64,000 nucleotides of DNA from Candidatus Aminicenantes bacterium UBA2190 (GCA_002335385.1 DCVK01000023.1:1-64000); one strand, 5' to 3'. Positions 42,402 through 51,074 are shown, counted from the stretch's first letter. Translations and numbers: made by a program. Notes: generated by a model not told the origin, from the letters alone.

Positions 42402-42522
42402 TTTCCCCTCCCTTCTTTCCGGTGGAATCGCGGCAGGCTGCCGCCGCTGCCCGTCACGGCAAGGATCCGGGCCATGCGTCCACGTCCGGTCTATATGTAT
42501 GCTCGGGAACCAACGAATTGAA

Positions 42523-42624
42523 TCAGGAAAAGAGCCAAACGAAGCCTTGGGGGGTGATCGCCGCAGCGGCTGCCGTTCCATCGGCCTTTCCCGGCCGCAG
42601 CCTGTGGATGATATCGTTCTTTGG
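42523..42624 (-). pseudogene. C-terminal remnant of a PD40 signature-family gene
   Basis: Directly after the amidotransferase stop, the minus strand reads DIIHRLRPGK and continues to TGA at 42523-42525. This matches the closing motif AIIHKLRPGK of the PD40 gene at 38021-39004, and the DNA is similar too (CCCGGCCGCA then TGGATGAT in both on the plus strand). No propeller blades precede it, so it is the debris of a lost paralogue. In bases 42402-42522 nothing else is recognised. Confidence 0.6.
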
Positions 42625-42631
42625 ACATGGG

Positions 42632-43351
42632 CTACCGTTCAGCCGCGGCCAGGAAATTGTCCAGCAGGCGTTCCGCCAGTTCGGCCATCTGCACTTCGTG
42701 CTCATGGTAACTGCGTACGACTCGGACCCTGCTTTTAATGCCTTCCTGCATTTCGCCGCTCATGGATCTGGCCAGGCGCCGGGCTTCTTCAGGGGTGATC
42801 TCAAGGTGAAATTGCAGCCCCACGGCGCTCCCCATGCGAAAGCCCTGGTTGGGGCAATCCCAGCCCGTGGCCAGCCGCAGCCCCCAGGGAGGGATGTCGA
42901 ACGCTTCCGCATGCCACTGAAAGGCGGGGAAATTCTTGGGGAATCCCTGGAACAGCGGATCGCTGTGCCCGGCCGCGGTCAGGCGCACCGGGCAGGCGCC
43001 GATCTCGACGACCGGGTTCCTTTTCACCTCGGCCCCCAGCAGCCGGGCCAGCAGCCGGGCGCCGAAACAGATGCCCAAGACGGGTTTGCCCTGGTCGAGG
43101 GCCTTTTTCAGGTAGCGCGCCTCTTCCATGAGGAAATCATGATAGCGGACCTCGTTGGCCGAAACAGGGGTGCCGCCGATGATGATGGCGTCGCAGCTCT
43201 CCAGTGGCGGAATGTCCTCGCCGGCATGGACCTGGATGGTGGCATGGGCGATTCCGAGTTGACGGAGCCTGCAGCCATAGAGCCCGATCCCTTCCTCGGG
43301 GCAGTTCTGCAGGACAATGACCCGGCCCGAACTGCCCGGACCGGATTTCAC
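42632..43351 (-). CDS. Class I glutamine amidotransferase-like protein
   Basis: A 239-residue cytoplasmic protein with the GATase class I fold: VIVLQNCPEEGIGLY, the oxyanion strand DAIIIGGTPVSANE, the nucleophile elbow LGICFGARLLA (Cys95) and the catalytic His-x-Glu in GLQFHLEIT. It resembles stand-alone GMP-synthase-like amidotransferases such as gamma-glutamyl-polyamine or related hydrolases. A GTG at 43351 overlaps the TGA of the Fis-type regulator (GTGA), so the genes are coupled; GGAG lies unusually close. The frame is open further upstream only as a shadow of the regulator gene. The amide acceptor is unknown. Confidence 0.85.
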   Translation of the reverse strand: MKSGPGSSGRVIVLQNCPEEGIGLYGCRLRQLGIAHATIQVHAGEDIPPLESCDAIIIGGTPVSANEVRYHDFLMEEARYLKKALDQGKPVLGICFGARLLARLLGAEVKRNPVVEIGACPVRLTAAGHSDPLFQGFPKNFPAFQWHAEAFDIPPWGLRLATGWDCPNQGFRMGSAVGLQFHLEITPEEARRLARSMSGEMQEGIKSRVRVVRSYHEHEVQMAELAERLLDNFLAAAER

Positions 43352-43767
43352 TTCTCCGCCGCAGGCTGTGCCCCGCCCAGGCGGCGAATCAACTTCATCT
43401 GACGGCCGTTGATGCAGTGCTTGCGCATTTTCTCGAACAGGGCCGTGTTCTTGAGTCCGAGAATGGCGGCGGCATTGCGCTGGTGGCCCTGGGTCAGGGT
43501 CAGGCAGGTGCGCAAGATGCGCCTTTCGAAATCGTCCATGAATTCCTTCAGGGGGGTGCGCTTGACATTCAGGTTGGCGACCAGGTAGGCGGATATGAGC
43601 GACTCCATGATGTCTTCCATGGACCTTTCGTTCTGGGCGTCGGTCCATGAAGGCCTCCGCATTTCCAGCTCTTCCAGCCCCCAGGGCTGGGCGCCGGCCG
43701 GAGCCGGTCTTGTCCAGAGGGCGGCGGCCATGGTGTCGGCTTCACTGACGGTCATTCTTTCGTTCAT
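43348..43767 (-). CDS. Fis-type helix-turn-helix regulator
   Basis: A 139-residue protein with a C-terminal Fis/HTH_8 DNA-binding domain at about 87-125: LKEFMDDFERRILRTCLTL, then GHQRNAAAILGLKNTALFEKM. This is the arrangement at the end of NtrC-type activators, here without an AAA+ domain. The N-terminal part is Pro/Ala-rich and of no recognised family. Start 43767 follows GAGGAG by 6 bases; two earlier in-frame ATGs have worse spacing. It overlaps the amidotransferase start, so it may control that gene or the operon beyond it. Confidence 0.82.
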   Translation of the reverse strand: MNERMTVSEADTMAAALWTRPAPAGAQPWGLEELEMRRPSWTDAQNERSMEDIMESLISAYLVANLNVKRTPLKEFMDDFERRILRTCLTLTQGHQRNAAAILGLKNTALFEKMRKHCINGRQMKLIRRLGGAQPAAEK

Positions 43768-43865
43768 TTGCATCTCCTCTTTGTTCACACCCATAATACG
43801 CATGAAATACACCTGAAATAACTATGCTTAAGTATGATTTCTCAATATAAACCCAAAGGTTTAGA

Positions 43866-44450
43866 GGATTCAGGAAGAAAAAAAGTGTCAGTGACAGTGT
43901 CAGTGTCAGCAGGAGGCCTGAAGAGCCAAAGTGGTAGTGATAGTGATAGTGGTAGTCGGAGAAAAGAGCAAAATTCTGGGTCAGAGACAATTATTGAAAT
44001 CGGTTGACGGTAGACGGTTTACGGTTTACGGGAAGAGAAGAGGCAATACGAAGACTAAAATTCCAAATCACAAATTCCAAATAACAAACAAATTCCAAGC
44101 TCCAAATTCCAATTTCCAAAACAAAATCACCTTTGAAATTGCATGCCCTTTCTTCGTTTGGGTCAAAGTCCCCGCCAGGGGATTTGGTGATTGGAATTTG
44201 GAATTTATTTGGAATTTGGTGCTTGTGATTTGGAATTTAAGTCCTATGAATACCTATCTTTCACCTTACGCCTTACACCCTGAACCTTATGCCGATTCCC
44301 TTTCTTCCTTGTTACGTGTCACAACCGTCTTGCCTTTCTTCTCCGTCGAACGTGGAACGTGGAACATGGAACGTGGAACTTAGAATCCCCCAAGGGGGCA
44401 CGAAGCGGAACTTTGAACATCGAACTTCGAACTTCGAACGTCGAACTTTT
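43866..44450. repeat. Dispersed intergenic element, copy 3 (longest)
   Basis: Starts with GTCAGTGTCAGTGTCAGCAGG and GTGGTAGTGATAGTGATAG hexamer-like tandems. Then follow the left flank TTGAAATCGGTTGACGG and CGAAGACTAAAATTCC, and a core of TTCCAA words around GCCCTTTCTTCGTTTGGGTC and GTCCCCGCCAGGGGATTTGG. The right flank is AAGTCCTATGAATACC with CACCTTACGCCTTACACCC. The tail is a run of short words, GGAACGTGGAACATGGAACG and GAACTTCGAACTTCGAACG. It fills the gap between the Fis-type gene and the M3-like peptidase; no gene is seen. Confidence 0.8.
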
Positions 44451-44455
44451 TTTGT

Positions 44456-46483
44456 TCACCTGGCCAGCTTCAAGGCGCGGTCCACCGCCTTCAGCAGGGG
44501 CTTGACCGAGATCTCCGCGCCTACCGCGTTCTTCATCCACAGCTGCGGCAGGATATTGCCGGCAGCGCACATGCGCTCCATCTCCGGCCCCAGCACCTTG
44601 TCCTTGAGGAAGTCCTCGAGCTGGAACTGGATGACGTTGCCCAGTGCGTAGTGCGGCAGGTACAGCGTGTAGTCGATCATGTGCGAGTAGATGGCGAGGA
44701 TCTCCTGGTCGCGGACGCCGAAGACCGGCGCGAAATACCGGTTCCATACCTTCCTGGCGATGGCGATGACCGCCTCTTTCAGCTCGGCAGGCGTCGCCTG
44801 CGGGTGGTCGTAAAGCCAGTGCCAGGCCTGCATGTCCACCAGCGAGACGCCCATGATCTCAAAGGCGCCCCAGAAGGTGTCCAGCACCTTCAGTTCGCGC
44901 TGGCGCGGGTCCGGCTCGCGGACGCCGAGCAGCTCCAGGTCGCGCTCCTGGAAGATATAGGCGAAAGCCTCGGTGACGGCGCCGTTGGGCACGCCGGCCA
45001 GCGCATAGTGGTCGATAAGGTGCAGGTCGAGGACATTTTCCACCGCGTGCCCGAATTCGTGCAGGGCGATATTGTAGCCCTTGTAGTTCATGCCGTCGGC
45101 GGGGACGCGGGTGCGCAGCCGGGATTTGAACTTCCGTGACTGGGCCTGGGCGTTGTGGCCTGAGCCGCGCGCCGGGTCGACCTGCACGCGGGCGGAGATA
45201 TAGGCGGCGCGTTCCGGGCTGAAGCCGAGGCGGGTCAGGATGCTCGGCAGGTCCTTCTCGAAGGCGGCGGCATCGGGATATCTTTCCCTGACGATCCGGT
45301 CGAGTTCCTCCTCGGGGAGTTCGGCGCCGGTGCGCAGCCCGGGATACCAGATGTCGAAAGGCTGCAGCTTGCGGCCCAGGCGCCGGCGGATCAGGTCGGC
45401 CACCTTCCTGACCTGCGGCGATGAGAGGAGCTCCCGGAACATGGCCTCCACTTCCTTCTCGGGGATCTCGCGCCCGACCTCGAAGCTGCGGCGGATGTGG
45501 TCGGGGTAAAGCGGGCTGTGGGGGTCGATCCGGCGCATGGCCTGGAAGGTGTCCAGGAAGGTCTTGTAGCGGGTATCGGGCTCGGGCACGGTTTCGACGG
45601 GTTGGCCCTGGTCGAAGACGGCGTTGCTGAACGGGTTCCATTGGTAGCGTCCGGAGTTGATCATCACTTCGGGGATCTCCTGGCGGATGATGCGCTCCAT
45701 GATGCGGAAGATGGCGTGCTGCTTGACCAGCGCGCCCGGTTCGGCATAGCGCGCCTTCAGCTCGTCACGAATGCCCCAGTGGCAGATCAGCTTCATGTCG
45801 GCGGGGAACAGCGGCAGGCTGTTGGGGCCCAGGATGCTGCCCATGAAAATGTTGTAGTCGGAGATGTAGCGTCCGGCGGCGGCCATGCGCGTGGAGATCT
45901 CCTGGCTCACCGCGGCGGGCAGGCGGGTGGTGTTGCTGCCGGCGGTGCGGGCATAGGCCCACTGCCGGCGGTCCCAGCCCGCCCCCTGGGCGATCTTCTC
46001 CTCCAGCGTGTAGACGGGGAAGTTCAGCAGCGAGATGAAGGCCGTCCGGTTGCGGAACATGTCGTCGGAGAGGTGGGCGGCGGGGTCGAAGCCGTTCATG
46101 GCGATGTCCAGCGGCGTGATCTCGCCCCAGTCGAGGTCGACCGGCTGGTCCTTGTCCATGGCCATCTCGCCGAAGTGGCCGCCGATGGCCTCGCTGTAGA
46201 ATTCCAGCTTCTTGAACAGGGCTTCCCGGGGCGCGCCGGCGGCGACGAAGTTCTCCCGGCAGAAGGCGGCGAACCCGTCGGGGCCGCCGTCGCTCTCGAG
46301 CCACAGCCCGGCGACCTGCTCGACGCCGCGCTCGACGCGGAATTTCTCATTTTCGCCGAATTTCTGCAGCAGCTCGGCCTTGACTTTCTGAGCCGCGGCG
46401 TCATCGATGAAGCGGGCCGGCGCCTGGGCGGCGAGCATGGCCGCCAGGGCGAGGACCAGCGTGAACATAAAAAACTTTTTCAT
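44456..46483 (-). CDS. Exported HEFGH zinc metallopeptidase (M3-like gluzincin)
   Basis: A 675-residue protein with signal peptide 1-20. The zinc site is HEFGH (475-479) in YNIALHEFGHAVENV, with the third ligand probably the Glu of VTEAFAYIFQ about 30 residues on. The N-terminal 400 residues are mostly helical, as in M3/M2/M32-type peptidases that close over short peptides. The overall sequence is not the classic PepF or Dcp pattern, and the M49 signature (HELLGH) is absent, so the subfamily is left open. GGAGG lies 7 bases before the ATG. It is flanked by the M13 gene, 88 bases upstream. Confidence 0.83.
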   Translation of the reverse strand: MKKFFMFTLVLALAAMLAAQAPARFIDDAAAQKVKAELLQKFGENEKFRVERGVEQVAGLWLESDGGPDGFAAFCRENFVAAGAPREALFKKLEFYSEAIGGHFGEMAMDKDQPVDLDWGEITPLDIAMNGFDPAAHLSDDMFRNRTAFISLLNFPVYTLEEKIAQGAGWDRRQWAYARTAGSNTTRLPAAVSQEISTRMAAAGRYISDYNIFMGSILGPNSLPLFPADMKLICHWGIRDELKARYAEPGALVKQHAIFRIMERIIRQEIPEVMINSGRYQWNPFSNAVFDQGQPVETVPEPDTRYKTFLDTFQAMRRIDPHSPLYPDHIRRSFEVGREIPEKEVEAMFRELLSSPQVRKVADLIRRRLGRKLQPFDIWYPGLRTGAELPEEELDRIVRERYPDAAAFEKDLPSILTRLGFSPERAAYISARVQVDPARGSGHNAQAQSRKFKSRLRTRVPADGMNYKGYNIALHEFGHAVENVLDLHLIDHYALAGVPNGAVTEAFAYIFQERDLELLGVREPDPRQRELKVLDTFWGAFEIMGVSLVDMQAWHWLYDHPQATPAELKEAVIAIARKVWNRYFAPVFGVRDQEILAIYSHMIDYTLYLPHYALGNVIQFQLEDFLKDKVLGPEMERMCAAGNILPQLWMKNAVGAEISVKPLLKAVDRALKLAR

Positions 46484-46571
46484 GGGACACCTCCGGGAAA
46501 ATCGGTCTGACTGCCTGAACCTAACAGAAAGGACTTCTCTTGGCAAGCGCGCGGGAAAGAGAACGGTGGTT

Positions 46572-48626
46572 TTACCAGATGCTCGGGCGCTGCTCGGGAG
46601 TACGGAACAGCTTGTCTCCCGGTTGGATGTCGAAGGTCTTGTAGAATTCGGGGACGTTAAAGGGGGCGCCGTTGACGCGGAACTCGCCCCAGGGGTGGAC
46701 GTCCTCCTGGATTTTTTTCTTGAGGGCCTCGGGGCGGATCTTGCCGCGCCACACCTGGGCGAACGAGAGAAAGAAGCGCTGGTCGCCGCTGAAGCCGTCG
46801 ATGGCCTCGGGCGCTTGCTTGCCCTGCAGCGAGAGGTGATAGCCGGCCAGCGACATGGTCAGCCCGGCATAGTCGGCGATGTTCTCGCCCAAGCTGAGCT
46901 CGCCGTTGACGTGCACGCCGTCCTCGCTGGTAAAAGCATTGTACTGCTCGACCAGCAGCGTGGTCTGCCCCTTGAACTTCTCGCTGTCCTCCGGTGTCCA
47001 CCAGTCGCGCATGTTGCCGTCCTTGTCGAACCAGCGCCCCTGGTCGTCGAAGCCGTGGCTCATTTCGTGGCCGATGGCCATGCCGATGGCGCCGTAGTTG
47101 ACCGCGTCGTCGGCGTCGGCGAAGAAAAAAGGCGGCTGCAGGATGCCGGCCGGGAAGATCATCTTGTTGTACACGGGGTTGTAGCCGGCGTTGACGATCT
47201 GCGGCGCCATGTCCCATTTGGTCGCGTCCACCGGCTTGCCGAGCTGGTCGAGGTTCTTTTGAAACGCGAACCGCCCGGAGCGGCGCAGGTTGTCCACCAG
47301 GGAATCGCGGCCGATCTCCAGCTTGCCGTAGTCCTCCCACCGGTCGGGATAGCCGACCTCGATGCGCATGGCCAGCAGCTTTTCCAGGGCTTGCTGCCGG
47401 GTCTTGTCGCTCATCCAGGAGATCCGGCGCAGGCGCGCCTCGAAAGCCTTCTTGATGTTGGCCGCCAGCTCGTTCATGCGCTGCTTGCAGGAGGGCGGGA
47501 AGTATTTCTCGACGTACATCCGGCCCACCAGCTGGTCGAGGCTGCCGCTGGTCAGCGAGGTCATGCGTTTCCAGCGCTCTTCGATCTGCTGCGTGCCTTC
47601 CATGGCGCGGGAAAAGAAGTTGAAGTTCTCGTTGACGAAGGCCGAGCTCAGGTAGGGAGCATAGGCGGTGAGAGTCTGCCAGCGCAGGTAGGTCTTCCAG
47701 TCGGCGAGGGGGACCTCCCTGAGCATGATCCCCATCTCCTTGAAGAACCCGGGAGCGGTGACAATGAAGTCGGCGATCTCCGGCCGGCCGATGCTCTGGA
47801 GGTAGCGGCTCCAGTCGAAACCGGGGCTGAGCTCCTGCAGCTGAGCCCGCGACATCTTGTTGTACAAGGCGGGTATGTTGCGCATCTCGACCCGCGTCTT
47901 GGAGGCCTTGGCCAGGCGGGTCTCAATGGCCATGATCGTCCGGGCCGCGGCCGCGGCCTGCCCGGGGTCGTCGCCCAGCAGCTTCAGCATGGCGGTCATG
48001 TGGGCCAGGTACTGCTCGCGCAGCTTGCGGGCGTCAGCGTCGTCGCGGGTGTAGTAGTCGCGGTCGGGCATGCCCAGGCCGGACTGGGCCAGGTAGTAGG
48101 CGTAGGCCTTGGAGTTCATCAGGTCGACTTCGACGCCGGCGCCGAACAGGACCGGGAAGTTCTCGCAGTGGCAGCCGGCGATCAGGTCCTGGATCCCGGT
48201 CAGGTCCGTGGTCCCGGCGATGCGGCCAAGGTCGGCGTTCAGGGGCGCGGCGCCCAGTGATTCGATCCTGGCCTCGTCCATGGCCATGGCATAGAAGTCG
48301 CCGACTTTCTGCGCCGCCGTGCTCCTGGCCGCTGTGGCCGAAACCGCGGCCAGGCTCGCGAAGAGCTCGCGCAGCCGGGCGCGGTTCTGCTCGCGCACCT
48401 GGTCGAAGGCGTCGTACTCGCTCTTGTCGGCGGGCATGGCCAGGCTGCGGATCCAGGCGCCGTTGGCGAAGCGGAAGAAGTCGTCGCCGGGGCGGACCGC
48501 GAGGTCCATGTTCTTTTTATCCAATGCCGGCGGCTCGGCAGTGACCGGCAACAGGGCTGCGGAAAAACAGGCCAGGATAAGGCCGGTGGCCGCGATCATG
48601 AAGATGGAAGGGATACCGTGTTTCAT
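46572..48626 (-). CDS. Exported M13-family metallopeptidase (neprilysin/PepO-like)
   Basis: A 684-residue protein with signal sequence about 10-30 and the M13 layout. The N-terminal domain opens DLAVRPGDDFFRFANGAWIR and contains YYLAQSGLGMPDRDYY. The catalytic domain has NAGYNPVYNKMIFPAGILQ, the zinc site HEMSHGFDDQG (His520, Glu521, His524) and the third ligand in ENIADYAGL. The C-terminus EQRPSIW is the canonical W-terminated end. Length and motifs match functional endopeptidases. Its ATG overlaps the TGA of a possible 62-codon leader ORF. Probably degrades oligopeptides in the periplasm. Confidence 0.95.
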   Translation of the reverse strand: MKHGIPSIFMIAATGLILACFSAALLPVTAEPPALDKKNMDLAVRPGDDFFRFANGAWIRSLAMPADKSEYDAFDQVREQNRARLRELFASLAAVSATAARSTAAQKVGDFYAMAMDEARIESLGAAPLNADLGRIAGTTDLTGIQDLIAGCHCENFPVLFGAGVEVDLMNSKAYAYYLAQSGLGMPDRDYYTRDDADARKLREQYLAHMTAMLKLLGDDPGQAAAAARTIMAIETRLAKASKTRVEMRNIPALYNKMSRAQLQELSPGFDWSRYLQSIGRPEIADFIVTAPGFFKEMGIMLREVPLADWKTYLRWQTLTAYAPYLSSAFVNENFNFFSRAMEGTQQIEERWKRMTSLTSGSLDQLVGRMYVEKYFPPSCKQRMNELAANIKKAFEARLRRISWMSDKTRQQALEKLLAMRIEVGYPDRWEDYGKLEIGRDSLVDNLRRSGRFAFQKNLDQLGKPVDATKWDMAPQIVNAGYNPVYNKMIFPAGILQPPFFFADADDAVNYGAIGMAIGHEMSHGFDDQGRWFDKDGNMRDWWTPEDSEKFKGQTTLLVEQYNAFTSEDGVHVNGELSLGENIADYAGLTMSLAGYHLSLQGKQAPEAIDGFSGDQRFFLSFAQVWRGKIRPEALKKKIQEDVHPWGEFRVNGAPFNVPEFYKTFDIQPGDKLFRTPEQRPSIW

Positions 48627-48811
48627 TTGCTTCTCCTTTCAGGCGTCAAATGCCAGAAGACATATACGCCCTGCTCCGGAAAAAAGTTGTGCGTGACCGC
48701 TGCGGCCTGAAGGAAGAACGCGGAGGCGGCCCGAAGGCCGCCCCCGGCGGATCTATGGAAAGGGGACCGACAGATGACCGTGATCGGGGCCCGGGAGCGG
48801 CGGAACTCCAT
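48623..48811 (-). CDS. Possible leader ORF coupled to the M13 peptidase gene
   Basis: A 62-codon frame starting at ATG 48811, seven bases after AGGAGG, and ending in a TGA that overlaps the ATG of the M13 gene (AAATGA). The predicted peptide is Arg-rich at the start (MEFRRSRAPITV) with no family resemblance. The good ribosome site and exact overlap suggest translational coupling, but the amino-acid composition is not convincing for a folded protein. A strong hairpin lies inside it. Confidence 0.35.
   Translation of the reverse strand: MEFRRSRAPITVICRSPFHRSAGGGLRAASAFFLQAAAVTHNFFPEQGVYVFWHLTPERRSK
48725..48742 (-). other. Hairpin with cUUCGg tetraloop
   Basis: On the minus strand GGCGGCC-TTCG-GGCCGCC: a perfect 7-bp GC stem closed by a C-G pair around UUCG, an exceptionally stable RNA tetraloop. 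It sits about 100 bases upstream of the M13 start, without a T-run behind it. Confidence 0.6.
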
Positions 48812-48860
48812 GCCGCCACCTCCTGACGATGATACGTGAGATCGGCGCAAAGGTTACCAC

Positions 48861-51074
48861 TCAGAACTGGTAGCGGTAGCTGACCTTGAAGAACAGGCTC
48901 TGGCGCGTCTGGTAGTAGCGGTCGCCGGTCACGCCGCGCTGCCAGCCGCCGCCGTTCCAGGACTGGTTCTCGTTCAGCGAGCCGTAGCCGAGATAGATGA
49001 CCGTGCCGGGGATGTAGGTGAACGAGGCCAGAAAATCGCCCAGGACGCGCTGGTAGAACGTGTCATACTGGACCAAGCCGCGCACGAAGAGCTTCGGGTT
49101 GAACTGGTAGGTCAGGCGGCCGCGCCAGATCCCCTGGTCGTAGACCTTTTCGCCGGACTCCGGGCGGCGAAAGCGGCTGCGGGAGTGCTCGGCGAACAGG
49201 TTCAGGTTCTTGGTGGGCTGCAGGGTGAAGTTGGCGTGGAACTGAGTGCGGTGGCCCAAAAAGGGGTCGACCGGGTCGTAGTAGATGGCGTTGCCGAAGC
49301 CGTAGCAGGAATGGAGATTCAGCCATTTGAACGGCTGCAGGTTGACGCTCAGTTGGGCGGTTGAGCGCTGGAAGGCGCGGCCGGCCCAGCACTCCTGCCC
49401 CAGGTAATGGTAGCCGGCGAGTTGTCCCTTGAGGATGAAGTTGGCCCGGGCTTCGAACATGAGCTCCGTGTCGTCCATGCCGCTGACCTTGTCGCGGATG
49501 ACGGCGCCGTACACCGTGGGGGTGAAGCCGAGCAGCCATGGGAGCTTCTTGGCATCGGGGACGAAGCGGTGCTGCAGGTAGAACTTGGCGGCGGTGATGC
49601 CGCTGCGCTGGAAGTAGGCGGTGTCCATCTGAAAACCGGGGGCGATGTCCTCGACCATGGCCAGGACGGCGGAGTTCCCCTTGGAGAACGCGTATTCGGC
49701 GGTCAGGTAGCCGCCGTCATTTTCTCCGCCCGCGTCGGGGCGGTTGGAGAACGACTGGATGTAATTGCCCATCAGCTGGTGGTTCTTGAGGAAGCGGAAG
49801 GAGAAATCGGCGGCCAGGGCGCGGTTGTATTCCTCGCCGAACTCGCGGCCGCTGTAGAGCAGGCCGACGTAGTTGTCGGTGCCCAACCCCAGCTTGCCGC
49901 GGCCGATCCAGTAGGTCGCCATGCGTCCCAGGTCGGGGTTCTCCTCGCCGTCCCAGGGATTGCCCGGGGAGCGGTCGGCCGAAGCCAGCAGGGCGAACGA
50001 GCCCCGTCCCTGCTCGCCGGTCAGGCGCAGCCCCCACTGCGGATCGACGACGGCGCGCGTGTGCACCGGCAAGGCCATGTTGCCCAGGCCGTCGCCCACG
50101 CCGCCCAGGTCGAACAGGTTGCCCGCCTCCATGAAGAAGGGGCGCTTCTCCGAGTAGAGCACCGGGTAACGCTGGTTGACCGTGACCTGCATGGCGTCGC
50201 TTTCCACCTGGCTGAAGTCGGGGTTCAGCGTGGCCTCGGCCACGATCGAGGAGGTGATGCCGTACTTGAGGGTAAAGCCCAGGTCGCGGGTCTGGTTTGC
50301 TCCGGACCAGGCGGTTGGCGTGAGACGGTCCCAGCCCGAGGTATACGTGAACGAGGGCAGGGCTTCCAGCACCAGCGGCCGCGACAGCTCGGCGATGCGC
50401 ACTTCGGCCTGCGAACCGCCGATGCTCTGCCCCGGCACCAGGTGCGGCCAGGAGCCGCTCATGCCCAGACGGCTGACGCGTCGCCAGAAGACGACCCCCA
50501 TGCGCACGTCCTTGCCGCTGGCGAAACGGATATTCTTCAGGGGCTGGCGGATCTCGACGATATAGCCGTCGGCCACGACCTTGCCCGCGCTGTACCATAC
50601 CCAGTCGGTGGAGGAGTCCTCCATGTCGCCGGTGCGGAAAGCGTCGGCCTGGACGCCGCTGGGATTGACGAACAATTCATAGCCATACTTCTTGCCGCCC
50701 ACGGTGTCCAGCGACAACCCGACCCAGTCATCCTCGAAGATGCCGTCGCGCTTGGTCAGCGAGGTCTTGATCTGGTCGGGGCTGCTGTCCAGGCAGTGAA
50801 AGGCGAAATAGAGGTTCTGGTCGTCGTAGGCCAGGTAGGCGCGGGTGCGCTGCGGCAGTTCGTTGCCGTTGACCGGGTTGAAGGTGATCCAAGGGTCGTC
50901 GACCACGGCTGCGTTCTTCCATGCCACGTCGTCCAGTGAGCCGTCCAGCACCGGCGGCGTCGCGGCCTTCACCAGTTCCAACGGACGGATATCCTGCAGG
51001 ATATGACCGTTGGCCGCGGCGGCCGACCCGGCCAGCAGCATGATCAGGATGATCCAAAAAAACGCCTTTTTCAT
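48861..51074 (-). CDS. DUF5916 outer-membrane protein with N-terminal CBM9-like domain
   Basis: A 737-residue exported protein: signal peptide 1-20 and a carbohydrate-binding family-9-like domain at about 35-215. That domain has PPVLDGSLDDVAWKNA, LAYDDQNLYFAFHCLD and GLSLDTVGGKKYGYELFVNP. From about 220 onward lies the DUF5916 beta-barrel. It has NPDFSQVESDAMQVTVNQRY and SEKRPFFMEAGNLFDLG, many alternating beta strands, and a C-terminal VSYRYQF ending in Phe, as expected for an outer-membrane barrel. GGAGG precedes the ATG at 51074. The family is thought to bind or pass glycans; the substrate is unknown. Confidence 0.9.
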   Translation of the reverse strand: MKKAFFWIILIMLLAGSAAAANGHILQDIRPLELVKAATPPVLDGSLDDVAWKNAAVVDDPWITFNPVNGNELPQRTRAYLAYDDQNLYFAFHCLDSSPDQIKTSLTKRDGIFEDDWVGLSLDTVGGKKYGYELFVNPSGVQADAFRTGDMEDSSTDWVWYSAGKVVADGYIVEIRQPLKNIRFASGKDVRMGVVFWRRVSRLGMSGSWPHLVPGQSIGGSQAEVRIAELSRPLVLEALPSFTYTSGWDRLTPTAWSGANQTRDLGFTLKYGITSSIVAEATLNPDFSQVESDAMQVTVNQRYPVLYSEKRPFFMEAGNLFDLGGVGDGLGNMALPVHTRAVVDPQWGLRLTGEQGRGSFALLASADRSPGNPWDGEENPDLGRMATYWIGRGKLGLGTDNYVGLLYSGREFGEEYNRALAADFSFRFLKNHQLMGNYIQSFSNRPDAGGENDGGYLTAEYAFSKGNSAVLAMVEDIAPGFQMDTAYFQRSGITAAKFYLQHRFVPDAKKLPWLLGFTPTVYGAVIRDKVSGMDDTELMFEARANFILKGQLAGYHYLGQECWAGRAFQRSTAQLSVNLQPFKWLNLHSCYGFGNAIYYDPVDPFLGHRTQFHANFTLQPTKNLNLFAEHSRSRFRRPESGEKVYDQGIWRGRLTYQFNPKLFVRGLVQYDTFYQRVLGDFLASFTYIPGTVIYLGYGSLNENQSWNGGGWQRGVTGDRYYQTRQSLFFKVSYRYQF

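Noticed and set aside
43866..43960. CRISPR-like or tandem repeat array (GTCAGTGTCAGTG, GTAGTGATAGTGATAGTG)
   Set aside because: The units are about six bases, without spacers; they are part of the dispersed intergenic element.
44340..44450. Tandem GGAACGTGGAACATGG and GAACTTCGAAC words as operator sites
   Set aside because: They occur only as the tail of copy 3 of the dispersed element and have no consistent relation to a promoter.
44456..46483. Dipeptidyl-peptidase III (M49) for the HEFGH peptidase
   Set aside because: M49 enzymes have HExxxGH (HELLGH); this protein has a plain HExxH (HEFGH) and the later Glu of the M3-like clan.
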